A stretch of 64,000 nucleotides of DNA from Elymus sibiricus (GCA_039707655.1 CM077668.1:397509630-397573629), one strand, 5' to 3'; counted from the stretch's first letter, positions 19,753-32,339 are shown. Numbers and translations are program-made. Notes: generated from the letters alone by a model not told the origin.

Positions 19753-22700
19753 CCCCCCCTCAGTCCTTGCGGCAGTATCGACGACGCAGAGACTGTCACG
19801 AAATTCTTGAAACGCAGCCGTCGGCAGGCCCTTTGTCATGACGTCGGCGAACTGTTGGCTCGTGGGAACGTGAAGAACACGAACGTCACCGAGTTGCACC
19901 TTCTCACGAACAAAGTGCACGTCGAGCTCGATGTGTTTGGTGCGCTTGTGCTGTACGGGGTTGGCGGCGAGGTAGACGGCGGACACGTTGTCGCAGAACA
20001 CCACGGTAGCCTTGGGCACATGAACACGGAGCTCGCCAAGGAGTTGGCGTAGCCAGCAAGTCTTGGCGACGACGTTGGCAACAGCGTGGTATTCCGCCTC
20101 GGCGCTGGAACGAGAAACTGTAGCTTGACGCTTGGATGACCAGGAGACAAGCGCGTCGCCGAAGTAGACGCAGTACCCCGGACGTAGATCGGCGCGTGTC
20201 CGGGCAGCCGGCCCAGTCTGCGTCGGTGTAGGCGAGCAGGTCCGTCGATGACGAGGCGCGAAGGCGGAGACCGTGAGCTGGCGTGCCCTTGATATAGCGA
20301 AGGATTCGCTTCACCAAAGACCAGTGTACGTCGCGCGGAGAATGCATGTGTAAGCAGACCTGTTGCACAGCGTACTGAATATCAGGACGCGTGAGCGTCA
20401 GGTATTGCACCGCCCCAACGATGCTCCGGTAGAGCGCCGCGTCGTCGGCCGGCTTGCCGGCTGTCGCGGAGACTTTGGACTTGGCCTCCGCTGGTGTGGT
20501 GGCGGGCTTGCACTCCGTCATGCCCGCACGCTCGATGAGGTCGAGGGCATAGTGCTCCTGGCTGAGCAGAAAGCCACAGTCGTCGCGACGCACGGTGATG
20601 CCGAGGAAGAAGTGAAGAGCGCCGAGATCTTTGAGCTTGAACTCGCGGCTGAGGCGTGAGATGATGTCCTAGAGGAGGGCGTTGCTGGAAGCAGTGACAA
20701 CGATGTCGTCGACGTACAAGAGTAGCATGGCTGTGTGATCACCACGGTGGAGCACGAACAGGGATGAGTCGGAGACGGTGCAGTTGAAGCCGAAGGTGCC
20801 GAGGTAAGCCGCAATACGGTGATACCAAGCACGTGGCGCCTGCTTTAGCCCGTATAGAGACCGAGAAAGCAGGCAGACATCAACGGGCCGGCAAGGATCG
20901 ACGAATCCGGTAGGCTGCTGACAGAAGACACGCTCGTGAAGGTGCCCGTACAGAAAAGCATTGTTGATGTCGAGCTGGTGCACGGGCCACCGACGGGAGG
21001 CGGCGATCTGCAGCACGACACGGATGGACGCCGGTTTGACCACCGGGGAGAACGTCTCCGGTCGACGCCGGCGCGTTGGACAAAGCCGCGAACCACCCAT
21101 CTAGCTTTATACCTGTCCAGAGAGCCATCAGGATGAAATTTTTGGCGGAAGACCCATTTGCCGGAGATGACATTGGCACCGGGAGTCCGTGGCACCAGAG
21201 TCCACGTGCGGTTGGCGACGAGGGCGTTGAATTCGGCCTGCATGGCCGCGGTCCATGCGGGATCGCGCAAGGCGGAACGCACAGAGCGCGGCAGAGGTGA
21301 CACCGTGGCGACGGAGAGGTTGTGGTAGCGCCGATTCGGGAGGAAGATCCCATGTTGTGCCCGCGTGGTCATCGGATGCGAGGGTGCTGGTGGCGGCGAC
21401 CGAGCCCGACGGCAAGGAGCAGGGGCCGGTGATGGCGATGGAGCCAGGGCGTTGTCCTGGACGCGTGGTGAGGCAGCCGAAGGAGTCGTTGTAGCAGGTG
21501 AGGCAGGCGCGGGCGAGTCGGGCGAAGGGGCCTAGTCGTCAGCCAGGGCTGGTGAAGCAGGCGTCGAGGCAGGCGAGCCGGGCGGAGGCGGACTCGGTGG
21601 TGCAGCCGACCCGGTCAAGGAGGCCGTCGTGGTAGCCGATCCGGGGCCAGGCAAGCCAGGCGACCGGGGCGAGTGGGTTGCCGCGTCCTGTGCATGAGAG
21701 CCAGGGGAGCGCCAACTTGCTGCGTGTGTTGTTGGCGGGGGACGTGGGCGTCCAGGGACCTCCGATGAGCGAGCAGCCGGAGCAACGACCGGAGGTGATG
21801 GCGCCGACGAGGAGACCTGCTTGAACGGAAAGGTGAACTCGTCAAAGTACACGTGCCGTGACACGATAACCCGTTGTGAGATGGGATCGTAGCACCGGAA
21901 CCCCTTTGTGTTAGGTTGATAACCGAGAAAAACACAAGCGACGGATCGAGGGGCAAGTTTATGTGGTGAGGTGGCAGTGGTGTTGGGGTAACATAGGCAG
22001 CCAAATACGTGTAGGTCGTCGTACGAGGGAGGAGTGCCGAAGAGGAGGTGATGGGGAGTGTAGTGCCACCGGGGTTTGCACGGGCGAAGATTAAGGAGAA
22101 GGGTGGCGGTCGAGAGGGCATCCGGCCAAAACCGGGACGGCATATGAGAGTGAAAGAGAAGAGCACGAACACTGTCGTTGAGAGTACGAAGGACTCGCTC
22201 GGCACGGCCGTTTTGCTGGGACGTGTAGGGGCATGTGAGGCAAAAAATGGTGCCGTGGGAGGTGAGTAGGTGGCGGACGGCGAGATTATCAAACTCCTTG
22301 CCATTGTCCGTTTGGAGGTGAGCGATGGGGCGATGAAAATGCGTGGCGACGTAGGCATAAAATGAGGCGAGCGTGGAGGGTACGTCGGATTTGCGGCGCA
22401 AAGGAAATGTCCACGTAAAATGAGAAAAATCATCTAAGATCACCAAGTAATACAAGAAGCCAGAGTTACTAGGAACAGGAGAAGTCCATACGTCGCAGTG
22501 GATAACATCAAAGGGAAAAGTGGCGATCGAAGAGGAGGATGAAAATGGCAAACGCACATGTTTTCCCACTCGGCAAGCATGACAAGTATGCTCTTCAGAT
22601 TTATTACAAGAAAAAGGAAAAAGTTTCATTATTTGATGAAGAGCATCAGCACCAGGGTGGCCGAGGCGAGCATGCCACAGGGAGACGCCGGCGTGGAGAG

Positions 22701-24248
22701 CAGTGGGGCCGTTGCTTGCTGCTTGATGGAGTGGGTAGAGGTCGCCTGGAGAATCACATCGGTGCAGAAGTCTCCGGGTGCGAGCATCCTTGATAGAAAA
22801 ACCATATTTGTCAAATGCAACGATTACATCGTGTTCACGAGTTAAAGCTCGAACGGAGCATAAGTTCTTAATGAGAGAAGGAGAAATAAGAACATGGTTT
22901 ATGTGTAAAGGGGAAGAAGAGAGGGGAAGATAAGCAGAACCATGATGAGTAATGGGAAGGGTGGTACCGTCACCGACGACGATACGCGAGAAAGAATGGT
23001 AGCGAGAGGCGTGAGAAAGGATACCCGGGTGGGACGCCATGTGGGAGCTCGCCCCGGTGTCCATGTACCAGTCGCCGCCGCCGTTGTAAGTGCTCGGGGA
23101 AGGGGCGGCTTGGAGGGCGGCGATGAAGGTCGGATCCCATGGGGCGGTGCCGGCGGAGGGTGCGCCGTAGGGTGTCGGGGAAGCGTCGTAGGGCGAGGCC
23201 GGAGGAGCGCCGTAGGAGTACACAGGAGGCGCGCCATAGGAAGGCGTGGCCAGGAGCGCCTGGTGTGGGTGGCCGGGCGCGGACCCGAGCCGAGGATGCC
23301 GGGCGCGGGCGCACGCGGGACAGGCATGCTGTAGGCATGAACAACGCCCGTCCAGGGGTTGAAGCCCGTCATCCACGGTGGAGGTGGTTGAGCGGCGGGG
23401 GCGGCGGCAGGGCGCGGCGTGGTGTTGGTGTTGTGAGGGCGCCCATCGCGCCCACGTTTTCGATGCCGGCCGCGATCAGACGAGGGCGTCGCCGACGGAC
23501 CGTAGGACGCCGGGGTGGGGCCGCGTGGCGCCGGTGGAGCAGCAGGAGGGCCGGCGCTGGTGCCGGCGGCGAGCGCGGAGTGGGTCGCCCGCTGCGCCAT
23601 GGGGCGGAGCCGCTTCTCCTCCATCCGCAGGTAGGTGACAGCCTTGGCGAAAGTGGGCGTCGCGAGGGAGAGGTTGGAGGCAGATTGACTGAGATCAGGA
23701 TGGAGGCCGCGGATGAGGTTGGTGAGCATCGTCGAGTCGTCGATCGTCATGCCCACTTCACGGAGCTCGTCCGCCAGAACCTGGAGCCGCATGCAATAGG
23801 CATCAACAGAGAGATCATATTGATGAAGAGTGAAAAACTCCCCTTGAAGAAGCACGCGGCGTTGGAGCTCGTTGTCTTGAAACAGGGCACATAGCCTAGT
23901 CCAGATGATGTAGGCCGTGGGATCGTCAACGGTGACCATGTGGAAGATGCCGGGAGAGACGGTGAGGAAGAGCCACTTGACGATCGTCGCGTCGATGGCG
24001 GACCAGTCATCATCGTGCTTCATGGCACGGGCGTCGACGGTCCCGTCAATGTGGTCGCGGAGCCGGTACGAGCGGAAGAGCAGGGAGAAGTAGGAGCGTC
24101 ATGCTGTGTAGGTGGGCGAGTCCAGGTCGAGGATGACTGGTACTTGGTCCTTGATGTTGAGGTCGAGGATGCGTGTGACGAGCACGGGCTGGGAGGCGAA
24201 GGGGTTGTCGTCGTCGCTGGCAGAGATGGAGGAGTGAGGAGAAACCAT
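19747..24248 (-). pseudogene. Copia gag-pol polyprotein, multiple frame breaks
   Basis: Translation starts at ATG 24248. A TGA about 50 codons in replaces an expected Trp before RSYFSLLFRS. Gag continues in the frame 24023-22899. A frame change near 23300 leads to a 614-codon frame (23376-21532) holding the protease (YMDTGASSH), the integrase zinc motif (HARLGHPG to CHACRVGKH), and integrase DDE residues within HCDVW, TDNGKEF and QNGRAERV. The RT region (about 21372-20669, motif LLYVDDIVV) needs another frame change near 21050. RNase H (20593-19904 and 20019-19747, YTDADWAG and FADVMTKGLP) needs two more. The key catalytic residues survive but the polyprotein cannot be made in one piece. Confidence 0.88.
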
Positions 24249-24296
24249 GGCGGCGGCGGCGAGGAGGCGGAAGCGAGAAAAGAGGATCAGACGGTA

Positions 24297-24306
24297 TCTG
24301 ATACCA
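24297..24306 (-). other. primer binding site of the Copia element
   Basis: On the minus strand the ten bases directly after the 5' LTR read TGGTATCAGA, complementary to the 3' end of plant initiator methionine tRNA. This fixes the element's orientation. Confidence 0.9.
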
Positions 24307-24509
24307 TGTAGGAAAGCGAGAGAGAGATGGAATGCAACACACTTTGTATTGATTCAGCTGTTACAGTATATACAGAGGGTGTGATCGCCTAGTCTAACCA
24401 CCTGGAGCTAATCTAGCTAAGAGGATAAGTACGCTAGAGTATCGGGTGGAGGTGGTTGGACGTGGGCGTCGTGCATGCAGTGCATGGACGTGGTACTACT
24501 CTGTCAACA
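24307..24509 (-). repeat. 5' LTR of the Copia element
   Basis: This is the 203-bp copy identical to 19550-19752. It is followed by the GTGAC duplication at 24510-24514, after which the F-box copy A coding sequence resumes. Confidence 0.95.
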
Positions 24510-25207
24510 GTGACGAGCGCAGGCGCGGCGTAGAGGAGGCTCTGGAGGGCGTCGAGCCGGACGGTGCCATGGTGCAGCCGCAGCGACGAAAGGCGCGGGA
24601 AGACAACCGAGGAGTCCGGCGGAACGAGTTCGCAGCAGTTGGTGAGGTCCAGCACGTGGAGGTTCTCCGATGGCATGGAGCCTAGGTTGAACACGTAGAG
24701 GCCGAGGAAGCTGAGGCTGGTCTGGTCGTCCGAGTAGGTATCATATGCGTCGAGCCGGAGCTCCTGGACGCGGCGCGCCGCCCGGTGGGAGAGCAGCTTG
24801 GCGAGCGCGCCGTGGTGCTGCGACCACGGCGACGGCAACTTCACATCCCAGACACCGTTCAGGAACAAGTCGATGCAGTTGTGACCGGTGACACGAAGGG
24901 TGAGCCTCGTGACGGGGACGTCGGCAGCGTCGAACGCCGCCTCGGCCGCGGACACGAAGGCGTCGCGCCGGGACAAGAAGAGGTGGTCGTCCCATCTTCC
25001 ACTCTTATCATTGTGTATGTGCGTGTAGTAGCCCCAGTCCTCGACGTCCGTCTCTAGGTTTACGGCGCCTGAGGACCGCCAGAGCGGCGAGCGCCATCGC
25101 CGCGAGAGCGCGGTCGTGGCGGCGGCCTGCTTGCTTGGGACGAAGTGGAGGACGCGCAGGAGGAGCTCGTCGGGGAGGTCGGACAAGCGGTCAATGCCGC
25201 CGGCCAT

Positions 25208-26095
25208 CGTCTACGTCGGAGGCAAGAGCGGCGATGCGATCGGCCGATCGCGATCGCGATGCGTGTTTTGTCTTTTTTTCAGGAGGAACGGATTCGTTCT
25301 TTATTGTTTTTTTCTTCGAGGGAATCAGGAACCGAATCGTACACGCGTCGGTTTAGAGGCAGGTGCCGTTCGCTGCGTACTGCTCATATTTTTTCAACGC
25401 TTTGAGAAAAAAACGACAGAAAAAAAATCTATGAATTATAAACAAGTTTCGAGAATATAAAAAGTGTTGAGGAATTTGAAAAATGCTCCGAATTCAAAAT
25501 AAAATCGAGGATTCAAAAAATGTTCATAAATTAAAAGATGTTTTGGATTACAAACAAATGTTCACAAATTTCAAAACGGACTGGTTAAATCTTAGTCGAC
25601 TGAGATTTAGTGAAGTCTCCGTCCATGTGTCACCCGTCGGATCTTTCATTGCCTCAAGATTCGCGCTAGGGAGTGGTTTGTCTTTTTTGGCCGTGTAAGT
25701 GTAAGGCACGTGACCCGCCCGTTTCCCTTTTTTTTTTTCCTTTTTCCCGTCGGGCTTCATTCATGGGGACTGGGGTTTGCTTGGTGGGCTGGGCAGGTGT
25801 TTGCAGGGCCTTTTTTTTTTCTCGTTGTTGGGCACCGAGTCGGCCACCATCTCGGAGGATGAGGAGAGTGACCGGCGTGCGGCGATGACGCATCTGGATC
25901 TGGATCGGGATGACCGGAGAGCTGCACGGGAGGGCAGCTCAACAGCGCCAATGAGCTGGAAGCGCAGGTGGGGAGGACGGTGGGCTTGAACCCGGGGGGG
26001 GGGGGGGGGGGGGGGGGGTTGTGGTAGGGTGCGGGGCGGCGGCGGCACACGCGCGTGAGGCATGGGCATCGCGAGATCGAGGAGCTCCATTTTAA
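25208..26095. other. upstream region of F-box copy A, with poly-G tract
   Basis: The first 200 bp match the region upstream of copy B (37796 onward), so the tandem duplication includes the promoter. Beyond about 25400 is AT-rich filler (aaatgttcataaatt type). A pure G run of about 27 nt lies near 25993-26019 and may be inexact in length. No gene was recognised. Confidence 0.5.
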
Positions 26096-26515
26096 TCTAT
26101 CCTTCAACAATAGCCAACCAAAGACTTTGATCTACATGGTGCATCTGCTTCTCCAGATCCACTTGCATGGGACATCAACTTGGACATGGATATGCATGAT
26201 CTGATAGAAACTGTTGGCAGAATAAGCTCCCATCTTATCTGGCCAAGACCAAATGTCAGGAATGGATTCGTAGCAAAATATGAAGGAGGTTTTATCATCC
26301 AGTACAAAATAGAAAAGCCTTGCAAAACGCTCCCTAATTGGCTGAACAGATCCATTGAGTATCCAAGCATCAGATCAAAACAGAATAGAATCACCCATAT
26401 TAACCTTCACAACTGTAATACTCCTGTATGTATCACTAAGTTTCATAACATCCTCCCACCAAAAAGAGGAACACACAACAGTTGCATGTGGAACCACCCC
26501 ATCATATCAGTATTT
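26096..26515 (-). mobile_element. LINE ORF2 fragment (linker + zf-RVT start)
   Basis: With small frame changes, the minus strand encodes typical plant LINE ORF2 sequence: SSFWWEDVMKL, then a GDSILFWSDAW-like segment, WSWPDKMGAYSANSFY, and PCKWIWRSRC leading to a KVFGWLLLKDRLN zf-RVT segment. It is a short degenerate internal fragment lying between the two F-box paralogues and stops where the copy B 3' flank begins (about 26517). Confidence 0.72.
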
Positions 26516-27220
26516 GGTTTCAGAAATATTTGTGGCACAACTAAAACAAATGGAATTATAGTTTCCAATTTGGCCAAATGACCAGAGCTTTTGGTATGAA
26601 TTTGACTTAAATCCAACATCAATTAAAGACAAAAGTTTGGAACTGGCTCAAATTTTTTGTACTGCTGAAATATTTTAACCAAAAAGCAAAATTACTCTTA
26701 CAACATCAAAATTTTGGTATTGAAATTTATGTTAGAAGCAAAACCAATAGCCCGCTCAAACACATGGTTGGGAAATCATTACATCAAAATTAATTCTCAT
26801 TATTAATCGTCAAATCACCTCTTAATGACAACAAAACATAGCTTGACGCTCCACGCTTCCTCCTAACCGATGATAACCTTGTACATCATGTGCTCCCACA
26901 ACTTTGTGTTTTTGTCGTCGATAAACATTTCTTCAAGAACCATGACGTTCTCGGTGAAAAAAATCATCAGCTTGCCGCCAAGACAATTCGCCGCCCCAAG
27001 CCGGAAGTGCAAGCCCACTCTCGCCAAAGAGCTGCCTAATCAGTCAAACGAGTGCTGGCTCAAGCCAGCGATATCAGAGACCTCATCATAGTTGGCGGTG
27101 TTGACACCGCCGTCAGGTTCGAGTTTCGATAGCGGGCTAAAAGATAGATGGACTTGTCACGGTCAACACTGAACTTCCTTTCTAGGAAGAGTTTTTCGTC
27201 ATGCCAATACTGTGGGTAGT

Positions 27221-27725
27221 CACTACCGGAATTAATCTCTATGCCGACGGCCTTATGCCGTCGGCATAGGCCTTTTACCGTCGGCATACCCCTATGTCGA
27301 CGGCTGCCGTCAGCATATCCCCGTCGGCGTCGATCTCGACGGCGTAGTCTTGTCAGACCGTCGGCATAGAAGTGCCGTCAGCATACACGGTTATGCCGAC
27401 GGCATCCGTACGGCCGTCGGCAAAAAAATCCGTCGGACGAGCACTGACGGCGCCGTGACCTGGCGGCACCAATAAAATGAGAACACGTGGCGCAGCTAAG
27501 CCGACGGCATAGATTTAAATCTATGCCGACAGCCTTGCCGTCGGCTTAGCTGCGCCACGTGTCGCCTTACCCAGCCTTCAGGCAGTGTCCTATGCCGACG
27601 GCCTAATCGTCGGCATAGATTTATATCTATGCCGACGGTTAGGCCGTCGGCATATACATGCCACGTGCCAATCGCTGGGATATCCTGGTCGTGGCTATGC
27701 CGACGGCAATGCCGTAGGCATAGTT
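27221..27725. repeat. subterminal repeat array of CACTA element 2 (left)
   Basis: Dense TATGCCGACGGC and GCCGTCGGCATA motifs, often as close inverted pairs, equivalent to the right array of element 1 in reverse orientation. Confidence 0.85.
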
Positions 27726-27973
27726 CTCCTCTGTTTTTTTAGAGCTGCTATGTTTTTGCATTTACAATTCAAATTCACAGCACAATTCACAGCACAATTC
27801 AAATATATTCACAGCACAATTCACATCTAGATAATATGAAAGATCATCATCATCTCAAGATCATCATCATCATCATCGTCGAAACTTAATAAACATGAGT
27901 ACGAGACATGGACATCATCATCGTCAACTAAAGAACACTAGGAAGAAGTATGGAACATGGAAAACATCATCAT

Positions 27974-30345
27974 CTAGCGAAGATTAGGATCAACGCCGCC
28001 AGCACCGCCAAGACGAGCACCACCTAGCCAGACCGGAGTGACTGGGCTCTCTGAACCAGGAGTCGAGCCACGAAATGATCCACCGGTTCCCTACATATTT
28101 GAAAAGAGATTGTAAGGGTAAGTAGGATAGTGTTGAATCAACGAGAACTAGTTGGTGAATAGTTAGGCAATGTACTAACCGGAGTCCCACTGCCTAATGC
28201 CACCCATTCATCGAACGTGGGCACGTGTGGGGGTTCTCCAGAAGGTGGTGGTGCGGGTCCCATTGGTGGTGGATCCATGCGGTTTTGCATAGACGACCAC
28301 ATAGCCTAGTTGTTAGTTAACCAAGCAAACACGAAGGTCAGAAGAAATGAAAGTGCAAAATTTAGGTTGGTTCTAAGTGGGCAAAACTAACTGCCATCAT
28401 CAGACGGTTGTAATCCTCGTTTGCCTTTACTCGTTGCAAGTACTCCCGCACCTCGACATGCTTAAGCTCGACAAAGGCCTTATATGCCTACAAAATTTAG
28501 GTTGTTTGTATGTGGGCAATGCTGAAAATAAAGTGAGAAAAAAAGAAGATAAGGGGGGAAATACTTACAGCATGCTGGCTGGCTAAGCTAGGATGCGAAC
28601 GGCCCGTACTGCCGCTCGGGCTCGGGTTGGTAGCTCGGAGCCGTGTGTAGGAGACAGAAGGAGTGATCACGCCATCGAGGCACGGGTAGCGGCCATGATA
28701 CTTCGGCTGGATGGCCACCACCGCCGTCTCGTCGGTGTGAGACAGGATGGGGTCAGCAACATCCGAACCAGGATTTAACCTGGTAAACGACTCCGAGTAG
28801 GACTCCAGGTTCTTCTCGGTATTGCTGTAATACTCGCTCTCGCCGTCCTTGCGCTTACTCCGCGCACGGGCCAGCTTCCACGACTCCATGTCTGAGAGCG
28901 GCTTCTTCAACTTGCCCTCCTGCAACGTCAAACAGAAGATAGCCATACATAAGAACATGACGGTAAAAAGAAAAAAAAAGAATGTATCCTGGTAAACCTG
29001 CATTGCCTTGTAGCCCCAGTGGTTCCTGTTTCCTTGGCCGTGTGTTCCGTCGGTTCCACGATTAGCCCGGTTCTTTGTGATCTTGGCAGCAAACTCTTCA
29101 TCTTCACCGAGCCACCTATCCACCAAACTCGCCCATCCGTCATCCTTTCCGTAGCACCAAGTAGGAATAACCTAAATAATGGAAGCATGACATATAATCA
29201 CGAAACAATGAAATTGACTGTTTATACGTCGGAATGAAAAGTCTGTAATACTTACCATCATGTACTGCTCCCTGCTCAAGGTAAGCCGCTGCTTCTGCAC
29301 TTCTTTCTTGGTCATCTTTTGACCAAGGTAGTTGTGGTAGTAGTGCTAGATGGCAACCCAGCGCACCTCGTACTGAATCTGGCGAGTTTTCTTCCTCGCA
29401 GCCGCCACCAAGACCACATCGGCTCTGGCCTTATGCTCCTCAAGAACCTTATAGAATTGCTACAATCATGCATAAAACCAGAATGAAACAAGGCATGAGT
29501 TAAGTGACTCGATGATAAAGTATGAACGAAACTCAAGACGAGTGATTCTGAAGAGAAGTTACCCAAAATTTATTGATCACGGCCTTAGCGGTCGTCCCGT
29601 ACTTCGCGAGGCTGGCAGCCTCGTAGTGGTCCCAGCTCGTGGCCAAAACCCGCAGCTCCGGGTCCCTGTCTGGCCGCGGGCAGAATAGGCCCGGCCAAAA
29701 ATCCTTCAACAGGATAGTGATAATGCCGTTCGGTTTACGGCCCTCTCCAATAACTTTCCAATTGCTGCAAAAGAAACAAAAAATTAGCATGTGTACAATG
29801 AAAATGTTAGTATGTGTTCAAACTGTGATTGAGAGGCACTTACTCTGTCCCCGCGGGTTCAATGAGCCACTTCTTCTCCTCGGTAGCAGGAGGTGTAGGT
29901 AGTTCTGCAACACCACGCAGCCACCTCTTCGGATCACCCGGCGGCAAGTTACCCCACACCTCGCCACCACCCTCCCCTCCACCACCCTCCTCGCCCTCCT
30001 CCTCCTCCTCCTGAACGAACTCCTCCTCGCCCTCCTCGTCCTCCTCCTCCTCGCGAACCTCCTCAAACTCAGAGGGTGCCTTAGTATAGGAGGTCGTTGA
30101 AGACGACCCCCTATGTCGGACACGGACCGCAGTTTCTTGACCGGACCGCATCTCGACCCACCCCCTCCTCCTCTAGGGGCTCTCCCACCACCCCCTCCTC
30201 CTCTAGGGGCTCTTCCCCCAACCCCTCGACCTCCCTGTGAGGTGTCATCCTCAAGTAGTCGGGTGGGAGGCTGACGGGGTCGTCCACTCCGACTAAGACC
30301 TCCTTTTAATTTGCTTAGGAAACCCGCACCGCTGGACTTGCCCAT
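27974..30345 (-). pseudogene. TNPA-like gene of CACTA element 2, damaged
   Basis: It is collinear with the intact TNPA-like gene of element 1 across all exons and introns. The ATG is at 30345 (MGKSSGAGFLSKL) and the end is a TAG at 27974. Two disabling changes are visible. A G run in exon 1 has five G instead of six (near 30112), which shifts the frame into an Arg-rich reading. A TAG at about 29348 in exon 3 replaces a Ser codon of the WVAIS-HYYHNY segment. Splice sites look conserved. The protein product is probably absent or truncated. Confidence 0.82.
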
Positions 30346-30470
30346 GATTAGTAAACCTGCATTGCGAAGAGAATAAACAGTTAGTAAGGATAACAAATAA
30401 ATATGCATACAAAAAAGCACATTAAGCATACAGAAAAAAACATTAACAAAATATGCAATGTATAAGCATG

Positions 30471-30576
<106 letters not shown>

Positions 30577-30631
30577 TTTTTGGCAAAGGAAGGAAGCATA
30601 TTAATAAAGCATACAAAAAAACTTACATTTC

Positions 30632-31640
30632 CTAGAACCCATATGAATCATCCCAATTTTGGAGCACATCTCACATAGCTATTTAACAACATCTCAAATT
30701 GCAAAATAAAGCTTCATATTACCAAATACTAAATCGCAGCACACATCAAACCCTGAAATCAGTGGCGGAGCCAGGAATTTGCTCCTTGGTATTCATTGTA
30801 TTTTTTTTTTTTGCAATGCAATAGAAACTGGCAATGTGACCTCCAAGTCTGAGAATACAAGTCTTGATCCATCCTCCCAAGTCCATACATAAAATTCTGC
30901 CTAACATAGTACTGCCCACTTAATACTGTCATAGGATTTAGTATATCAGACGAAATCTAACAAATGATATGTGTTTAAGCATCTACAGAACAGACTCTGC
31001 AAATGTCATGTTGTAGGTTTATTTTAATTCCACCTCTAACAGGGCCTAATCTCCCATATGAAAATACTGTACCCAGGAAACTATATTTCTGGACAGCAAA
31101 CTAAATAGACGGCTGCTCTCAAACTGTACATCCAAACGAAGCAAATGAGTACTCTACGGAAACCTTAGAACATGCTTTACAAATCATATGTAGAGGCCAA
31201 CTCGAAATTCTGAGCATAACTAACTCGTTTTTCAGTTAGAAGCTTGCTGCCCAAAACTGTCAGGTAGTGCCGTTTTTTTAACTGAACCAAGTTCAGTGTA
31301 CCGCGAGAGGAATCCAACATACAGGAGAAGTTCTAATTCTCCTGTGTAAGCAACTACAAAATATATATGAAACAACTGCCAATCTGAATACCATAGCTAG
31401 CGAACTGAACTACCAATAGTTCAGAAACTAGTTTCTAGATGGCTGGAATGTCATGACCAAAACCAGGACTCCTATTTCATTTTTGGAAATGATCGGTAGG
31501 ATAACTCCCAGCTAAAGAGTTGAACTCTGAAACAAAATTGAACACAGTGTAACCATTTACAAATCATAGAGCTAAATTTCTGCAGTTTTCTTTTCATCAA
31601 GCAATATAGAGCTAAATTTCATCAAGCAATCAGTGGCAGC
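30632..31640. other. transposase remnant plus 1-kb unrelated filler in CACTA element 2
   Basis: Positions 30632-30652 are, on the minus strand, the last codons and stop of the TNP2-type gene (DDSYGF). From 30653 similarity to element 1 ends. The filler to about 31640 is AT-rich, intron-like on the minus strand, and has no recognised domain. A phrase cagtggcggagccagg at about 30762 resembles a widespread plant transposon terminus, but no partner was found. Confidence 0.6.
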
Positions 31641-32225
31641 AGCTAGCTAGGTCGGGAGCAGCCGAGCAGGGGTGCCAAGTAGACGGGGGAGCACAGACGA
31701 GGAACAAACCATGGCGGCGGCGGTGCGGACGCGGGCAGGGCAGACGCGGGCACGGCGACGGCGGTTCGGCCGAGGCCCGAGCAGCAGAGGGAGGGCGCGG
31801 GGTCGGGGCGGCGCCGACGCGGGCAGGGCGGACGGGGGCAGGGCAGACGCGGGCACGGCGACGGCGGTTCGGCCGAGGCCCGAGCAGCAGAGTGAGGGCG
31901 CGGGGTCGGGACGGCGCCGACGCGGGCCCGCGAGGTGGCGGCGGCGACGAGGCGGCGGAGAACGGCCGGCGGGCGGTGTGGCGGAAAGGGTGGCGGCGGC
32001 GGGTCGTCGGGACGATGGGGATGGGGATGGGGAATGGGGAATGAGCGGTAGGGGAGCACCGCGAGTGGATAATGGGGCTATGCCGACGGCTTAGCCGTCG
32101 GCATAGCTCGAGCCGTGCCACGTCATCGATCCGCGGCATCCGCGGCATCTGGGCATAGCTTTTGCCGTCGGCATAGCTCGAGCTGTGCCACGTCATCGAT
32201 CTGTGGCATCCGAGGCATCGGCATA
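31640..32225 (-). promoter_or_regulatory. GC-rich leader and internal motif cluster of CACTA element 2
   Basis: Inverted counterpart of 7155-7730 in element 1: a CpG-rich tract (31680-32060) followed by TATGCCGACGGC/GCCGTCGGCATA motifs at 32075-32225. It probably supplies the promoter and first exon for the element's transcripts. Long Pro- or Arg-rich open frames here are composition artefacts. Confidence 0.5.
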
Positions 32226-32339
32226 GTTATGTAATATTTTTTTAATTTTTTTATTTTTTTAATTTTTTTTAATTTTTTAATTTTTTTTCCTAAATTAAAA
32301 TTTGATTAATTTAAATGTGTATTATCGCACGGAGGGGGG

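Larger units (their letters stand above)
19550..24509 (-). mobile_element. Copia LTR retrotransposon with 203-bp LTRs
   Basis: The element is 4,960 bp, bounded by TG...CA LTRs at 19550-19752 and 24307-24509 that I read as identical over 203 bp. A 5-bp duplication GTGAC flanks it. The primer binding site TGGTATCAGA (initiator Met tRNA) abuts the 5' LTR at 24297-24306. A polypurine tract (run of G on the minus strand) abuts the 3' LTR at 19753-19761. Gag, protease, integrase, reverse transcriptase and RNase H come in the Copia order. Identical LTRs imply a very recent insertion into F-box copy A. Confidence 0.95.
18475..25207 (-). pseudogene. F-box/LRR gene copy A, split by a Copia element
   Basis: The ATG is at 25207. 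Residues 6-45 form an F-box (RLSDLPDELLLRVLHF, then LSRRWRS), the Skp1-binding motif of SCF ubiquitin ligases. Leucine-rich segments follow (LHVLDLTNC, FPRLSSLRLHHG). The frame runs to 24515, is interrupted by a Copia element (19550-24509), resumes at 19544 and ends with the FBD-like C-terminus of cereal F-box proteins (ANYDEVSEIHGLSQLSF, MVLEEMFI). Independent damage: a stop near 19349, a frame change near 18840 between the HQCTTTHS and FLERKF segments, and TGA at about 18657-18659. The last in-frame stop is 18475. It is a tandem paralogue of copy B and is probably dead. Its substrate is unknown. Confidence 0.85.

Noticed and set aside
24297..24306. Initiator-tRNA-like sequence considered as a tRNA gene remnant
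   Set aside because: It is a ten-base primer binding site directly beside an LTR. No cloverleaf is present here or at 48923-48936.
25993..26019. Long pure G tracts here and at 55621-55640
   Set aside because: Homopolymer length is unreliable in assemblies and nothing nearby suggests a functional G-rich element.
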